A stretch of DNA of 19,796 nt from JBBUX01 sp037445775 (GCA_037445775.1 JBBIJX010000031.1:1-19796); one strand, 5' to 3'; counted from the first letter of the stretch, positions 7,465 to 17,663 are shown. Numbers and translations: made by a program. Notes: generated by a model from the sequence alone, not told the origin.

Positions 7465-7505
7465 TGACATATATGGTTGACATATACAGCACTTGCTCCT
7501 ACGAT
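7465..7505 (+). promoter_or_regulatory. promoter and operator-like repeat of the plus-strand TA pair
   Basis: TTGACA (7477-7482), a 17-bp spacer and TACGAT (7500-7505) form a good promoter. The expected transcription start at about 7512 is next to the ATG at 7513, so the mRNA is probably leaderless. TGACATATA is repeated at 7465-7473 and 7478-7486 (13-bp offset). The second copy overlaps the -35, as expected for a self-repressing RHH antitoxin. Confidence 0.65.
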
Positions 7506-7512
7506 CGGATCC

Positions 7513-7800
7513 ATGAGGAAGACGATGATGTATCTGCCCGACGAGATGCACCGCTACCTGGCTCGCGAGGCGAAAGGGCGGGGCGTTTCGATGGCCGAGG
7601 TCGCGCGCGAGGCGATCTCGTACTACCGGGCGTCACACGGCGATGTGCGCACGAGTAGCGTCGAGGCCTTGGTCGGCGCGCTCGGTGATGACGTCGCGGA
7701 TCCAGAGATGTCCGTGCGCGTCGACGAGACGCTTGCGGAGTACTTCGCACAGGACGGCGACTGGGAGCGGGAGAACCTCCGTGCGGACGAGCCTCGTTGA
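7513..7800 (+). CDS. vapB: ribbon-helix-helix antitoxin (VapB-like)
   Basis: The protein has 95 residues and opens with an RHH motif (MRKTMMYLPDEMHRYLAREA, then GVSMAEVAREAISYY). An acidic C-terminal half ending FAQDGDWERENLRADEPR would mask the toxin active site. I chose the ATG at 7513 because it begins the RHH strand and coincides with the predicted transcription start; there is no Shine-Dalgarno sequence in front of it. The toxin gene starts inside its 3' end (20-bp overlap). It is only distantly similar to the RHH antitoxin at 5791-6066, so the two pairs were probably acquired separately. Confidence 0.85.
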   Translation: MRKTMMYLPDEMHRYLAREAKGRGVSMAEVAREAISYYRASHGDVRTSSVEALVGALGDDVADPEMSVRVDETLAEYFAQDGDWERENLRADEPR

Positions 7801-8191
7801 TTCGAGCGTGCTCATAGCGGTGGCCAACCGCCGCGATGCGAACCACGACGCCGCAGTCGCCGCGCTGCGCGGAGCGGACGAACCCGCCACCCCGATCACC
7901 ATCCTCGCCGAGACCATGAGCTTCATTCGCGCGCGCCTTGGGGTCGAGAAGCAGCGCTCGTTCTGGAGCGCTTTCTCGTTGAGCGGCATCGAGGTCCTCG
8001 GCGTCGACGTGGACCTCATCGAGCTCGCCCGCGAGATCGATGGGCGCTACGCGGACGCCAGCTTCGGATTCGCCGACGCAGTGCTGCTCGCGAGCTGCGA
8101 GCGGCATCGCTGCGATCGGGTGCTCTCTTTCGACCGGCGGCTCGGGCTCTACCGCCTCTCTTCAGGGCGGCACCTGAGCGTGGCGCCGTAG
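7781..8191 (+). CDS. vapC: VapC-type PIN-domain toxin ribonuclease
   Basis: This is a 136-residue PIN domain with the acidic set D7 (LVDSSVLIAV), E44 (ILAETMSF), D99 (GFADAVLLA) and D118 (SFDRR), all intact. The GTG at 7781 is chosen because it puts the first strand (RTSLVDSSV) at the N terminus and has GGGAG seven bases upstream; a start after the antitoxin stop would remove catalytic D7. It overlaps the antitoxin gene by 20 bp, so translation is likely coupled. The likely function is RNA cleavage when the antitoxin is degraded. The specific target is unknown. Confidence 0.88.
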   Translation: MRTSLVDSSVLIAVANRRDANHDAAVAALRGADEPATPITILAETMSFIRARLGVEKQRSFWSAFSLSGIEVLGVDVDLIELAREIDGRYADASFGFADAVLLASCERHRCDRVLSFDRRLGLYRLSSGRHLSVAP

Positions 8192-8335
8192 GCGCTCGCG
8201 CGCTGTCCCTCGCGTTCCGCGCCTGGAGTGGGCACATACCTCCGTGTGCCGTAGCCGAACCCGGCCGCCTCTGGCTCCACGGCTTGCTGCGTCCCATCGG
8301 GTACAAGTTCTGAGAGCACGGCGAAAGGACGGGAC

Positions 8336-8845
8336 ATGGACTGCATCGAGGCGATCGTGGGGCGTCGTTCGATCCGCACCTACACGGACGAGCCCGTAAC
8401 CGACGAAGAGCTCGACATTCTGCTCAGGGCCGCGATGGCTGCACCGAGCGCCGGCAACCAGCAGTCGTGGCGATTCATCGTCGTGCGCGACGAGGCGCAG
8501 CGCGTCGCGCTGTCTGATGCCACGCCGTATGCGGGAATGCTCGCGCGCGCCCCGGTGGGCATCGTCGTCTGCGGCGACACTCGCGAGCCCAAGCACCCCG
8601 GTTACTGGGTGCAGGACTGTTCGGCGGCCATCCAGAACCTGCTCGTCGCCGCGCACGCCATCGGGCTCGGCGCGGTGTGGATCGGCTGTCACCCGGTGGC
8701 CGAGCGCTCGGAGAACGTGCGACGCATCTGCGGCGTGCCCGAGGGCATCGAGCCGATGTCGATGATCGCGCTCGGGCATCCGGCAGAGCATAAGCCGCCG
8801 GCGGAGCGCTTCGAGCCTGACTACGTCCACCAAGAGCGCTGGTAG
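8336..8845 (+). CDS. nitroreductase-family flavoprotein
   Basis: The protein has 169 residues, typical of the short nitroreductases that bind FMN as homodimers and reduce nitro, quinone or other acceptors with NAD(P)H. The N-terminal RRSIRTYTDEPV and APSAGNQQSWRF are the standard phosphate- and FMN-contacting motifs. The middle contains QDCSAAIQNLLVAAHAIGLG and WIGCHP, where the second half of the flavin site normally lies. It ends with the usual IALGHPAEHKPP and a short tail. AAAGGACGGG precedes the ATG. It is transcribed in the same direction as hisF but separated by 83 bp with a candidate promoter, so it is likely a separate unit. Its substrate cannot be deduced. Confidence 0.9.
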   Translation: MDCIEAIVGRRSIRTYTDEPVTDEELDILLRAAMAAPSAGNQQSWRFIVVRDEAQRVALSDATPYAGMLARAPVGIVVCGDTREPKHPGYWVQDCSAAIQNLLVAAHAIGLGAVWIGCHPVAERSENVRRICGVPEGIEPMSMIALGHPAEHKPPAERFEPDYVHQERW

Positions 8846-8888
8846 TGGGCTACTTCGGCGTCCCAGACGAGCGCCGCCGCCCGTTCGG

Positions 8889-8895
8889 CTAGAAT
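8889..8895 (+). promoter_or_regulatory. candidate -10 element for hisF
   Basis: CTAGAAT within GGCTAGAATGC lies 33 bp before the hisF ATG. It matches the CTAGAAT/CTAGACT/CTACACT elements seen in front of other genes in this window. No clear -35 is visible. Confidence 0.35.
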
Positions 8896-8928
8896 GCGCT
8901 CAGTCTTCAAAGCCTTAAGGGGGCGTCC

Positions 8929-9693
8929 ATGGAACCAGTGAAGATCATCCCGTGCCTGGACATGAAGGATGGGCGCGTGGTCAAGGGTGTCCACTTCGTC
9001 GAGTTGCGTGACGCGGGCGACCCCATCGAGAACGCGACGTACTACGAGCAGGAGGGCGCCGACGAACTCGCGATGCTCGACATCGCGGCGACCGTCGAGG
9101 GCCGAAAGACCCGGCTCGAGTGGGCGAAGGCCGTTGCCGGCTCGATCTCGATTCCGCTCACGGTGGGTGGTGGCATCGCGAGCATCGACGACATCCGGGC
9201 GCTCTTCGACGTGGGCGTGGCCAAGGCCTCGATGAACAGCGCGGCCGTACGCGACCCACAGTTCCTCGCCGACGCTGCGCGGGAGTTCGGTTCCGAGCGC
9301 GTCGTCGTCGCGATCGACGGTCGCCGCAACGCCGAGATGCCCTCGGGCTTCGAGGTGGTCGTGAGCGGAGGGCAGAAGGGCACCGGCATCGACTGCGTCG
9401 AGTGGGCGAAGCGCTGCGGGGAGCTTGGTGCGGGAACCATCCTGCCTACGAGCATGGACGGCGACGGCACGCTCGCCGGCTACGACCTTCCCTTCACCCG
9501 CGCGATCGCGGACGCGGTGTCGCTGCCCATCATCGCGTCGGGCGGTGCCGGGACGCTCGAGCACTTCTACGAAGGTGTCGTCGAAGGGCACGCCACCGCG
9601 CTCTTGGCCGCGTCGGTCTTCCACTTCCGAACGTTCACCGTTTCCCAGGTCAAGGAGTACCTGAGCGGACGCGGCATCCCGGTCATCCTGTAG
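8929..9693 (+). CDS. hisF: imidazole glycerol phosphate synthase cyclase subunit HisF
   Basis: The protein has 254 residues and forms a full-length (beta/alpha)8 barrel. HisF uses ammonia made by HisH to turn PRFAR into imidazole glycerol phosphate and AICAR in histidine synthesis. The catalytic acids are D11 (IIPCLDMKDGRVVKG) and D130 (VVVAIDGRR). The phosphate sites are LTVGGGI and IASGGAGTLEHF, and the end KEYLSGRGIPV is typical. Small departures from the usual wording occur: KASMNSAAV for KVSINSAAV, and ILPTSMDGDGT for ILLTSMDRDGT. A strong AAGGGGG site precedes the ATG. No other his gene, and in particular no hisH, is in the window. carB follows after 49 bp and is probably co-transcribed. 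Confidence 0.95.
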   Translation: MEPVKIIPCLDMKDGRVVKGVHFVELRDAGDPIENATYYEQEGADELAMLDIAATVEGRKTRLEWAKAVAGSISIPLTVGGGIASIDDIRALFDVGVAKASMNSAAVRDPQFLADAAREFGSERVVVAIDGRRNAEMPSGFEVVVSGGQKGTGIDCVEWAKRCGELGAGTILPTSMDGDGTLAGYDLPFTRAIADAVSLPIIASGGAGTLEHFYEGVVEGHATALLAASVFHFRTFTVSQVKEYLSGRGIPVIL

Positions 9694-9742
9694 AACCGCC
9701 GCACGTTCTGCCCCGCCCACCTAAGAACGCGAGGTCTCACCC

Positions 9743-12946
<3,204 letters not shown>

Positions 12947-12958
<12 letters not shown>

Positions 12959-13026
12959 CCCGGCGCGACCGTTGCCTGGCGCGACCGTAGCCCGGCGCGA
13001 CCGTTGCCTGGCGCGGCCGTAGCGCG
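12947..13026 (+). repeat. 16-bp tandem repeat spanning the carB stop codon
   Basis: There are five head-to-tail 16-bp units. GCGCGACCGTAGCCCG (12947, 12979) alternates with GCGCGACCGTTGCCTG (12963, 12995), and a degenerate fifth unit begins at 13011. The higher-order unit is therefore 32 bp. The carB TAG (12956-12958) lies in unit 1, so the array appears to have grown from the gene's own 3' end by slippage or unequal exchange. It does not fold into an obvious intrinsic terminator. Confidence 0.85.
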
Positions 13027-13071
13027 GGCAGCCGCGTCGCGATGGCGCGTGTGCCCCAAGGGCGCTTGTGC

Positions 13072-13479
13072 CTACTCGACGATGACCTTCAGCTCGAACT
13101 CCTCGATCGGCGGCGAGGTGGACTCGAAGCTGCGCCAGTACTTCATGCGCAGCAGGCCCGTGCCGGCCTCCGCGGCGCGAAACGTCCAGGTGTCGGTGCC
13201 CATCGCGCCCAAGGCCATGGAGCCGACGGTGTACTCCGGTTCGCCCGCCTGCTCGAGGACCGCCGGAAGCTCGCCGTCCACGACCCACTGGTAGCCGGTG
13301 CTGGGGTTCGCGTTGAGCGCGACGCGCAGCTCCTGGCCAACGGCGAGCCGCTGCTCGGATGCGCTGGTCTCCGCCGTCACCTCAACCGGGTCGGGGACTC
13401 GGCCGCAGCCGGACACTGTCTGCAGCGCCGTGAAGGCGAGCATCACTGCGGCCGCGACGGCCTTGGTGCGCGGACGCAT
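13072..13479 (-). CDS. chagasin-like (I42) protease-inhibitor lipoprotein
   Basis: The protein has 135 residues. An N-terminal signal with lipobox TVSGC (lipidated C25) is followed by an immunoglobulin-like domain carrying the three loop motifs of I42 inhibitors: NPSTGYQW (58-65), a GxxG-type loop GAMGTDTW (91-98) and an aromatic YWRSFE (114-119) where the family usually has RPW or YWRPWE. Chagasin-family proteins insert these loops into papain-like cysteine proteases; many bacterial members are uncharacterised lipoproteins. The ATG at 13479 shares one base with the upstream ACT gene's stop and has AGGAGG just before it, so the two are co-translated. A GTG at 13482 is an alternative start. 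The target protease is not visible. Confidence 0.82.
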   Translation of the reverse strand: MRPRTKAVAAAVMLAFTALQTVSGCGRVPDPVEVTAETSASEQRLAVGQELRVALNANPSTGYQWVVDGELPAVLEQAGEPEYTVGSMALGAMGTDTWTFRAAEAGTGLLRMKYWRSFESTSPPIEEFELKVIVE

Positions 13480-13883
13480 CACTCCTCCTCGAGCAGCCTC
13501 ACCATGTCGAGTTCGCTTGTCGAGCGCAGCACGATGGTTGCGGTGGGCGCATCGGCCCTGGTTGTCGCGTGGACCTGACTCACGTTGATTTCGTGTTCGG
13601 CGAGGCGCCGTGCGATGCGCGCGAATGCACCCGGCTCGTTCGCCACCTCGACGATGACGACCGGCGCGAGATCGACCTCGCCGCCCAGCTCCTGGAGCGC
13701 CTTGAGCGCGGCGGTGTTGTTGTCTGTGATGAGCAGGAACTCGCCCATATCACCCCTATCACACGCGCCCATCGCGAGGACGTTCACGCCGGAGGAGTGG
13801 AGCGCCTCGGTGACGTCGGCGAGCAGACCTATGCGTGCCGGTGCCTCGTAGAGGACTTCGTTGCGCATGTGTGCTCTGATCAT
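13479..13883 (-). CDS. tandem ACT-domain protein
   Basis: The protein has 134 residues made of two ACT domains in a row, at about 5-66 (starting NEVLYEAPARIGLLADVTEA) and 70-134 (VVIVEVANEPGAFARIARRL followed by INVSQVHATT). ACT domains bind amino acids or other small ligands at dimer interfaces; stand-alone pairs like this act as sensors or regulatory subunits, with no catalytic or DNA-binding part. The ATG at 13883 has AGGAGAGGGAC upstream; the frame is open further 5' but only with arginine-rich sequence. It is the first gene of a two-gene unit with the chagasin-like lipoprotein and lies divergent to mltG. The ligand is unknown. Confidence 0.85.
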   Translation of the reverse strand: MIRAHMRNEVLYEAPARIGLLADVTEALHSSGVNVLAMGACDRGDMGEFLLITDNNTAALKALQELGGEVDLAPVVIVEVANEPGAFARIARRLAEHEINVSQVHATTRADAPTATIVLRSTSELDMVRLLEEE

Positions 13884-13985
13884 GTCCCTCTCCTCTCTAC
13901 GAATCTGCGCCGTCTGTGTTCGTATCCGCGTCCGTCCGCGCCGAAACAAGCGATGCGGTAGCCGACGCGTTTGGAACCTCATTCG

Positions 13986-13992
13986 CTAGACT
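13986..13992 (+). promoter_or_regulatory. candidate -10 element for mltG
   Basis: CTAGACT within TTCGCTAGACTGTC lies 79 bp before the chosen mltG start, in the divergent region shared with the ACT gene. It matches the CTAGAMT-type elements found upstream of other genes here; no -35 is evident. Confidence 0.3.
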
Positions 13993-14071
13993 GTCACCCG
14001 CGTGTCCGAACGGGACCGCCCGCGCGCGGATGTCGCCGCGCGCCGGGGCCACGCCGAGAGGTGAGACCGCC

Positions 14072-15160
14072 GTGCCTGACGAGTCCATGCCCGTACGGAG
14101 TCCGGGTCCGCGCCGCCGCCGGAGGACGGCGAGAGCGGTCGCGCTCGCTGTCGTCGGCGTCCTGGTGGCCGGTATGGTCGTCGCAGCTGTCACGGCATGG
14201 TCACTCCTCTACAGGCCGGAGCACGACGTTCCGGCTGGCAGGCCCGCTGAGGTCGTTTTGGAGAAGGGCATGACGACATCGGCGATCGCGGAGGAACTCG
14301 TGGCTGAAGGCGTCGTCGCCAACGCGCTTCGCTTTCGCGTAAGCGCGCGATCTGCCGGAGCCGATGGCGACCTGCGCGCCGGCACCTACCGGCTTGAGAC
14401 CGGCATGACCGACGATGCCGTCATCGCGCGGCTGAAGCAGGGTCCGCCCGTCGAGTTCGTTGAGGTGCCCATCCCGGAGGGTTTCACGGCGAAGCAGGTC
14501 GCGGCCCGCGTTGCCAAGCGCACCGGCATCTCCAAGGACGAGCTCCTCGCGCTCATGACGCGCGGCGCGCCGGAGCTGGCGGCCGAGCGGCCGTATCTGA
14601 AAGGCGCGTACCGCGACTCGCTCGAAGGCTACCTCTTCCCGGCGACGTACCGTGTGAAGGAGGGCGCGAGCGCGCGCCAGGTAGTCGACATGATGCTCGA
14701 CAAGTTCGAGATTGAGATGGCGCGCATCGATCTCGCGTATGCAAGGTCGAAGAACCTGACCCCGGCCGATGTCGTGAACGTCGCATCGATGATCGAACGC
14801 GAGGCGCGCCTAGCCAAGGAGCGCAAGCTCATCTCGTCGGTGATCTACAACCGGCTCAAGCGGGATATGCGGCTGCAGCTCTGCGCCACGGTGCTCTACG
14901 AGATGCCGCCCGGCACGACCAGGCTCACCTACGCGGACCTCGAGTCGAGGAGCCCCTACAACACCTACCGCATAGCAGGCTTACCCCCAGGACCCATCTC
15001 GAACCCGGGCCGCGCATCGCTCGAAGCCGCCGCGCGGCCCTCGAAGACCGACTACCTCTACTACGTGCTCACCGGCGAGGACGGGTCGCACACCTTCACC
15101 TCGGACTACGGCGCCTTCCAGCGCGCGGTCGTGCACTCACGCGTGCTCACCGCCGACTGA
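14072..15160 (+). CDS. mltG: endolytic murein transglycosylase MltG
   Basis: The protein has 362 residues. MltG cuts nascent peptidoglycan strands at the membrane and so sets glycan chain length. An arginine-rich cytoplasmic start (RSPGPRRRRRTARA) precedes one membrane helix (about 22-45). A LysM-like region follows (GMTTSAIAEELVAEGV, LRAGTYRLETG), then the YceG catalytic domain with SLEGYLFPATY, SMIEREA (catalytic E242), VIYNRL, RLQLCATVLY and SPYNTYRIAGLPPGPISNPG. I chose the GTG at 14072 because AGGTGAG lies six bases upstream and it yields a short basic N terminus; the frame extends further upstream without family features. The 3' end overlaps the convergent deacetylase gene by 24 bp. Confidence 0.93.
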   Translation: MPDESMPVRSPGPRRRRRTARAVALAVVGVLVAGMVVAAVTAWSLLYRPEHDVPAGRPAEVVLEKGMTTSAIAEELVAEGVVANALRFRVSARSAGADGDLRAGTYRLETGMTDDAVIARLKQGPPVEFVEVPIPEGFTAKQVAARVAKRTGISKDELLALMTRGAPELAAERPYLKGAYRDSLEGYLFPATYRVKEGASARQVVDMMLDKFEIEMARIDLAYARSKNLTPADVVNVASMIEREARLAKERKLISSVIYNRLKRDMRLQLCATVLYEMPPGTTRLTYADLESRSPYNTYRIAGLPPGPISNPGRASLEAAARPSKTDYLYYVLTGEDGSHTFTSDYGAFQRAVVHSRVLTAD

Positions 15161-16183
15161 GTTCCGGGCTCGTTCCACGACCTCGTCCCATCCGGCTGGC
15201 ATGTCGTCTGGCACGGGTGCGTCGGCGATGACCGCGAGCGCCCGCGCCCACATGACAGGTACCGCCGTGAACGGCTGGTAGCCACCCCCGCCCGTCGCGG
15301 CGAGTCGCCCCGCACATACGTCGTCGGCGAGGTCTACGAGACGGTGCACGCACGCGATGAACCCGGGCACAGTCACGCCGAGATGCGTGAGCGGGTCGCC
15401 CTCATGCGAGTCCGCGCCGAGCTGCGCCAAGATCACGTCCGGCGCGAACTCCCGCACCGCGGGGCAGACGACTTCTTCAAGAGCTTCGAGGTACTCCGCG
15501 TCGCCCGCGTAAGGCTCAAGCGGCACGTTCACGGCGAGCCCCGCTCCGGGGCCGCTTCCGTCGCGTGTGCGCGATCCGGTGCCGGGGAAGAGGTAGCGCC
15601 CCGACTCGTGCACGCTTGCGGTCAGGACATCACCACGGTCGAAGAACACGGCCTCGACGCCGTCGCCGTGATGCGCGTCGATGTCGACGTAGGCGACGCG
15701 GAGCCCCTCGTGCGCGCGTATCGCGCACTCTATTGCCACTGCGCAGTCGTTGTAGACGCAGAAGCCGCTCGCGTGATCGCGGTGCGCATGGTGCATCCCG
15801 CCGGCCGGATTGAACGAGCGCGTCGCCCGGCCCGAGATGACCGCCTCGAGCGCCTCGATCGTCGCCCCCGTCACACGGGAGGCCGCGTCGTGGACGCCCG
15901 AGAACGCCGGTGTGTCGCCGAGTCCCAGCCCGAACGAGCCATCGGCCTCCCCGGGGTGATCGCTCAGGTACTTCACGCGATCGATGTAGGCGCCGGTGTG
16001 AACGAGCGCGAGTTCGTCGCCGGTCGCTGACCGTGGCTCGACCACACGGACATGGCCGAGTACGCCCCAGGCGCGTGCGAGTTCCACAGCGAGCGTGAAG
16101 CGTTCCGGTCTCATGGGGTGTCCGGCCCCGAACCGGTACTCCGCAAGCTGGTGACCCCACACGAGTTCGACGATCATCCGCAT
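15137..16183 (-). CDS. class I HDAC-family deacetylase (AcuC-like)
   Basis: The protein has 348 residues with the complete arginase/deacetylase-fold active site: tandem H131-H132 (GGMHHAHRDHASGFCVYND), zinc ligands D169 and H171 (YVDIDAHHGDG), third ligand D263 (QLGADSHEGDPLTH) and transition-state Tyr302 (GGGGYQP). The N-terminal GHPMRPER is the usual substrate-rim motif. Bacterial members such as AcuC remove acetyl groups from proteins, classically acetyl-CoA synthetase, but relatives act on polyamines or other acyl-lysines and no acs or acuA gene is nearby. The ATG at 16183 (MRMIVELVWG) is preferred because GGAG lies five bases upstream; an ATG at 16222 would add 13 residues without a good site. 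It converges on mltG. Confidence 0.9.
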   Translation of the reverse strand: MRMIVELVWGHQLAEYRFGAGHPMRPERFTLAVELARAWGVLGHVRVVEPRSATGDELALVHTGAYIDRVKYLSDHPGEADGSFGLGLGDTPAFSGVHDAASRVTGATIEALEAVISGRATRSFNPAGGMHHAHRDHASGFCVYNDCAVAIECAIRAHEGLRVAYVDIDAHHGDGVEAVFFDRGDVLTASVHESGRYLFPGTGSRTRDGSGPGAGLAVNVPLEPYAGDAEYLEALEEVVCPAVREFAPDVILAQLGADSHEGDPLTHLGVTVPGFIACVHRLVDLADDVCAGRLAATGGGGYQPFTAVPVMWARALAVIADAPVPDDMPAGWDEVVERARNSVGGEHA

Positions 16184-16296
16184 GTCCGCTCCGTCGGGGC
16201 AGGTGTCGCTCGTCAGGTTCATACCACACGTTGCTCGAATCCTCCGCGCCGCGCGCTACGAAGTGGGAGCGTGTAGAGAAGCCGGAGACTCGGGGG

Positions 16297-16331
16297 CGCA
16301 AAGAGGGGCCGGTGGACCGGCCCCCTTTGCG
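16297..16331 (+). terminator. strong hairpin between divergent genes, terminator-like
   Basis: CGCAAAG (16297-16303) and GGGGCCGG (16305-16312) pair with CCGGCCCC (16317-16324) and CTTTGCG (16325-16331) around a TGGA loop. This gives 15 base pairs with a single bulged A. No T-run follows on either strand. The flanking genes point away from it, so there is no obvious transcript for it to end: it could close a small RNA, insulate the promoters, or sit in the Rrf2 leader. Confidence 0.55.
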
Positions 16332-16413
16332 TGTCCGGTAAATGGAGTATTATCTTCTGCAATTGCGAGTGAAGGCGGGCGATGCGGCCGCTGAAGAAGA
16401 GAAGGGTACCGGT

Positions 16414-16854
16414 ATGCCCATCAACTGGCGCACCGACTACGGCATCAGGCTCGTGCTTGAGCTGGCGAAGCTCGGAAGCGGAACGCGCTCGACCGTACGC
16501 ACGCTCTCAGAGAGCGCGGAAGTCCCCTACGACTATGCACGGACGATCGTCCGCGACCTCGTGGCCGGAGGCGTTCTCACCTCGCACCGCGGAGTGGGTG
16601 GCGGGGTGGAGCTCGCCGCCCCCGCCGGGGACACGACCGTACTCTCAGTGTTCCGGGCGCTCAGCGAGCCGGTATCGCTCGCGCTATGCACGGATGCCGG
16701 TGGCGTCTGTGGACGAAAGACGACCTGCCCGATGCACGTCGCGGTCTGGACCGAACTCGACGAGTACATGCAGGACTATCTGGGGCGCATCACATTTGCC
16801 CGGGCAGTGGAGGTCGCACGTACGCTGCCCGCGTCGCCTGAAGACTGTCTGTGA
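16414..16854 (+). CDS. Rrf2-family regulator with [2Fe-2S] cysteines
   Basis: The protein has 146 residues. An N-terminal winged helix-turn-helix (MPINWRTDYGIRLVLELAKL to LVAGGVLTSHRGVGGGVELA) is followed by a dimerisation helix and three cysteines, C92, C99 and C105. Their spacing, C-x6-C-x5-C, is close to that of IscR and NsrR, which bind an Fe-S cluster to sense cluster status, nitric oxide or redox state. AGAAGGG lies upstream of the ATG at 16414; the frame is open to 16342 but that part is unlike the family. TATTAT at 16348-16353 is a possible -10. The CcmC-like membrane protein gene follows after 92 bp. Which of iron, NO or redox it senses cannot be told from sequence. Confidence 0.9.
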   Translation: MPINWRTDYGIRLVLELAKLGSGTRSTVRTLSESAEVPYDYARTIVRDLVAGGVLTSHRGVGGGVELAAPAGDTTVLSVFRALSEPVSLALCTDAGGVCGRKTTCPMHVAVWTELDEYMQDYLGRITFARAVEVARTLPASPEDCL

Positions 16855-16901
16855 GCGTCCGCTCCTCGCGTACGCGCCCCGTGCTCCACAGCTAGGCCAC
16901 T

Positions 16902-16909
16902 GCTACACT
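16902..16909 (+). promoter_or_regulatory. candidate -10 element for the CcmC-like gene
   Basis: GCTACACT (within TGCTACACTGG) lies 37 bp before the ATG at 16947 and has the spacing and shape of the other GCTA-type -10 elements in this window. No clear -35 is seen, and read-through from the Rrf2 gene is equally possible. Confidence 0.35.
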
Positions 16910-16946
16910 GGCGGTGATCTATCCGCCGCCGTCATGAAGGTGGGAC

Positions 16947-17657
16947 ATGGCCTCCAGCGCACAACGAACCGGCCTCATCGCGCCAGTACTGCTCTCGTGC
17001 GGACTCGCCGGGGCCGCCGTGTGCACGTTCACGTTTCCTGCGGTCGAGGGGCTCGGCACCAAGGTGCGTCTGCCGGTGTTCCACGGCGCGATGACGTGGG
17101 TGAACCTCGCGGCGTTCACGATGCTGGCCGTCGCGGCGGCGACCTACCTCATCACGACGCGTGGGCGTCTGTACCGCTTTGCCGAGGCGCTTCGCTGGAT
17201 ATCAGTCCCGCTTTGGGTTGTCGGCTCTGTGCTCGGGTACCTCGCGGCGATGAACACATGGGATTTCAGCGGTTCGAGCGCTTCTCCCATGGAGGTCGCG
17301 ATGGCCGACCCGCGTCTCACGGCTCAGTTCTGGATCATGCTAGCGGGGCTCGCGGTCATCGCGCTCGGCTTCCTCATCGACGACGAACGCTGGCTCGCGG
17401 GCATCGACATCGGATTCGTCGGATTCACGTGGGCGGTGCTGATGCGGGCCATCTTGGGACCCGGGCGGGCGCTGCACCCTGACAGCCCGGTGATGAACTC
17501 CGACGAGATCGGGATCAAGCTCCTCTTCTTCGGCATCGTGATATCACTAGGGATCGCTGCACTGGCCGGTGTTGTCATGGTCGCGCGGCGCAGATCCGCC
17601 TCGGATGCCGATGGTGCCGCGGGAATCGAGCGAGCGGCGGTTCCTGCCGATACATAG
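16947..17657 (+). CDS. six-helix membrane protein, divergent CcmC/CcsA-like
   Basis: The protein has 236 residues with six predicted helices (about 9-31, 45-69, 82-103, 121-143, 149-169, 189-213), the size and helix count of CcmC, which handles heme at the membrane for cytochrome c assembly. H46 (VFHGAMTW) sits where CcmC has its first heme-ligand His (FYHVP). DPRLTAQFW (121-129) resembles the D-P-R-L-T-S stretch at the end of the CcmC WWD domain, and H177 (RALHPDS) matches the second His position. The tryptophan-rich WWD motif itself is missing, leaving only NTWDFSG. AAGGTGGGAC precedes the start. The likeness is by eye and the heme role is inferred. An Rrf2 regulator precedes it. Confidence 0.6.
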   Translation: MASSAQRTGLIAPVLLSCGLAGAAVCTFTFPAVEGLGTKVRLPVFHGAMTWVNLAAFTMLAVAAATYLITTRGRLYRFAEALRWISVPLWVVGSVLGYLAAMNTWDFSGSSASPMEVAMADPRLTAQFWIMLAGLAVIALGFLIDDERWLAGIDIGFVGFTWAVLMRAILGPGRALHPDSPVMNSDEIGIKLLFFGIVISLGIAALAGVVMVARRRSASDADGAAGIERAAVPADT

Positions 17658-17663
17658 GGTGTG

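Noticed and set aside
8231..8250. Hairpin GGCACA/TGTGCC between the second toxin gene and the nitroreductase gene
   Set aside because: It has six pairs with an 8-nt loop, no T-run and no clear position relative to either gene; too weak to annotate.
12959..13026. The tandem repeat as the carB terminator
   Set aside because: The units are direct, not inverted, and no T-run follows; no stable stem-loop is evident by eye.
16231..16262. TTGCTC...TACGAA as a promoter for a small RNA ending at the 16297 hairpin
   Set aside because: The spacer would be 20 bp, too long for a credible promoter; the small RNA idea therefore stays unsupported by promoter evidence.
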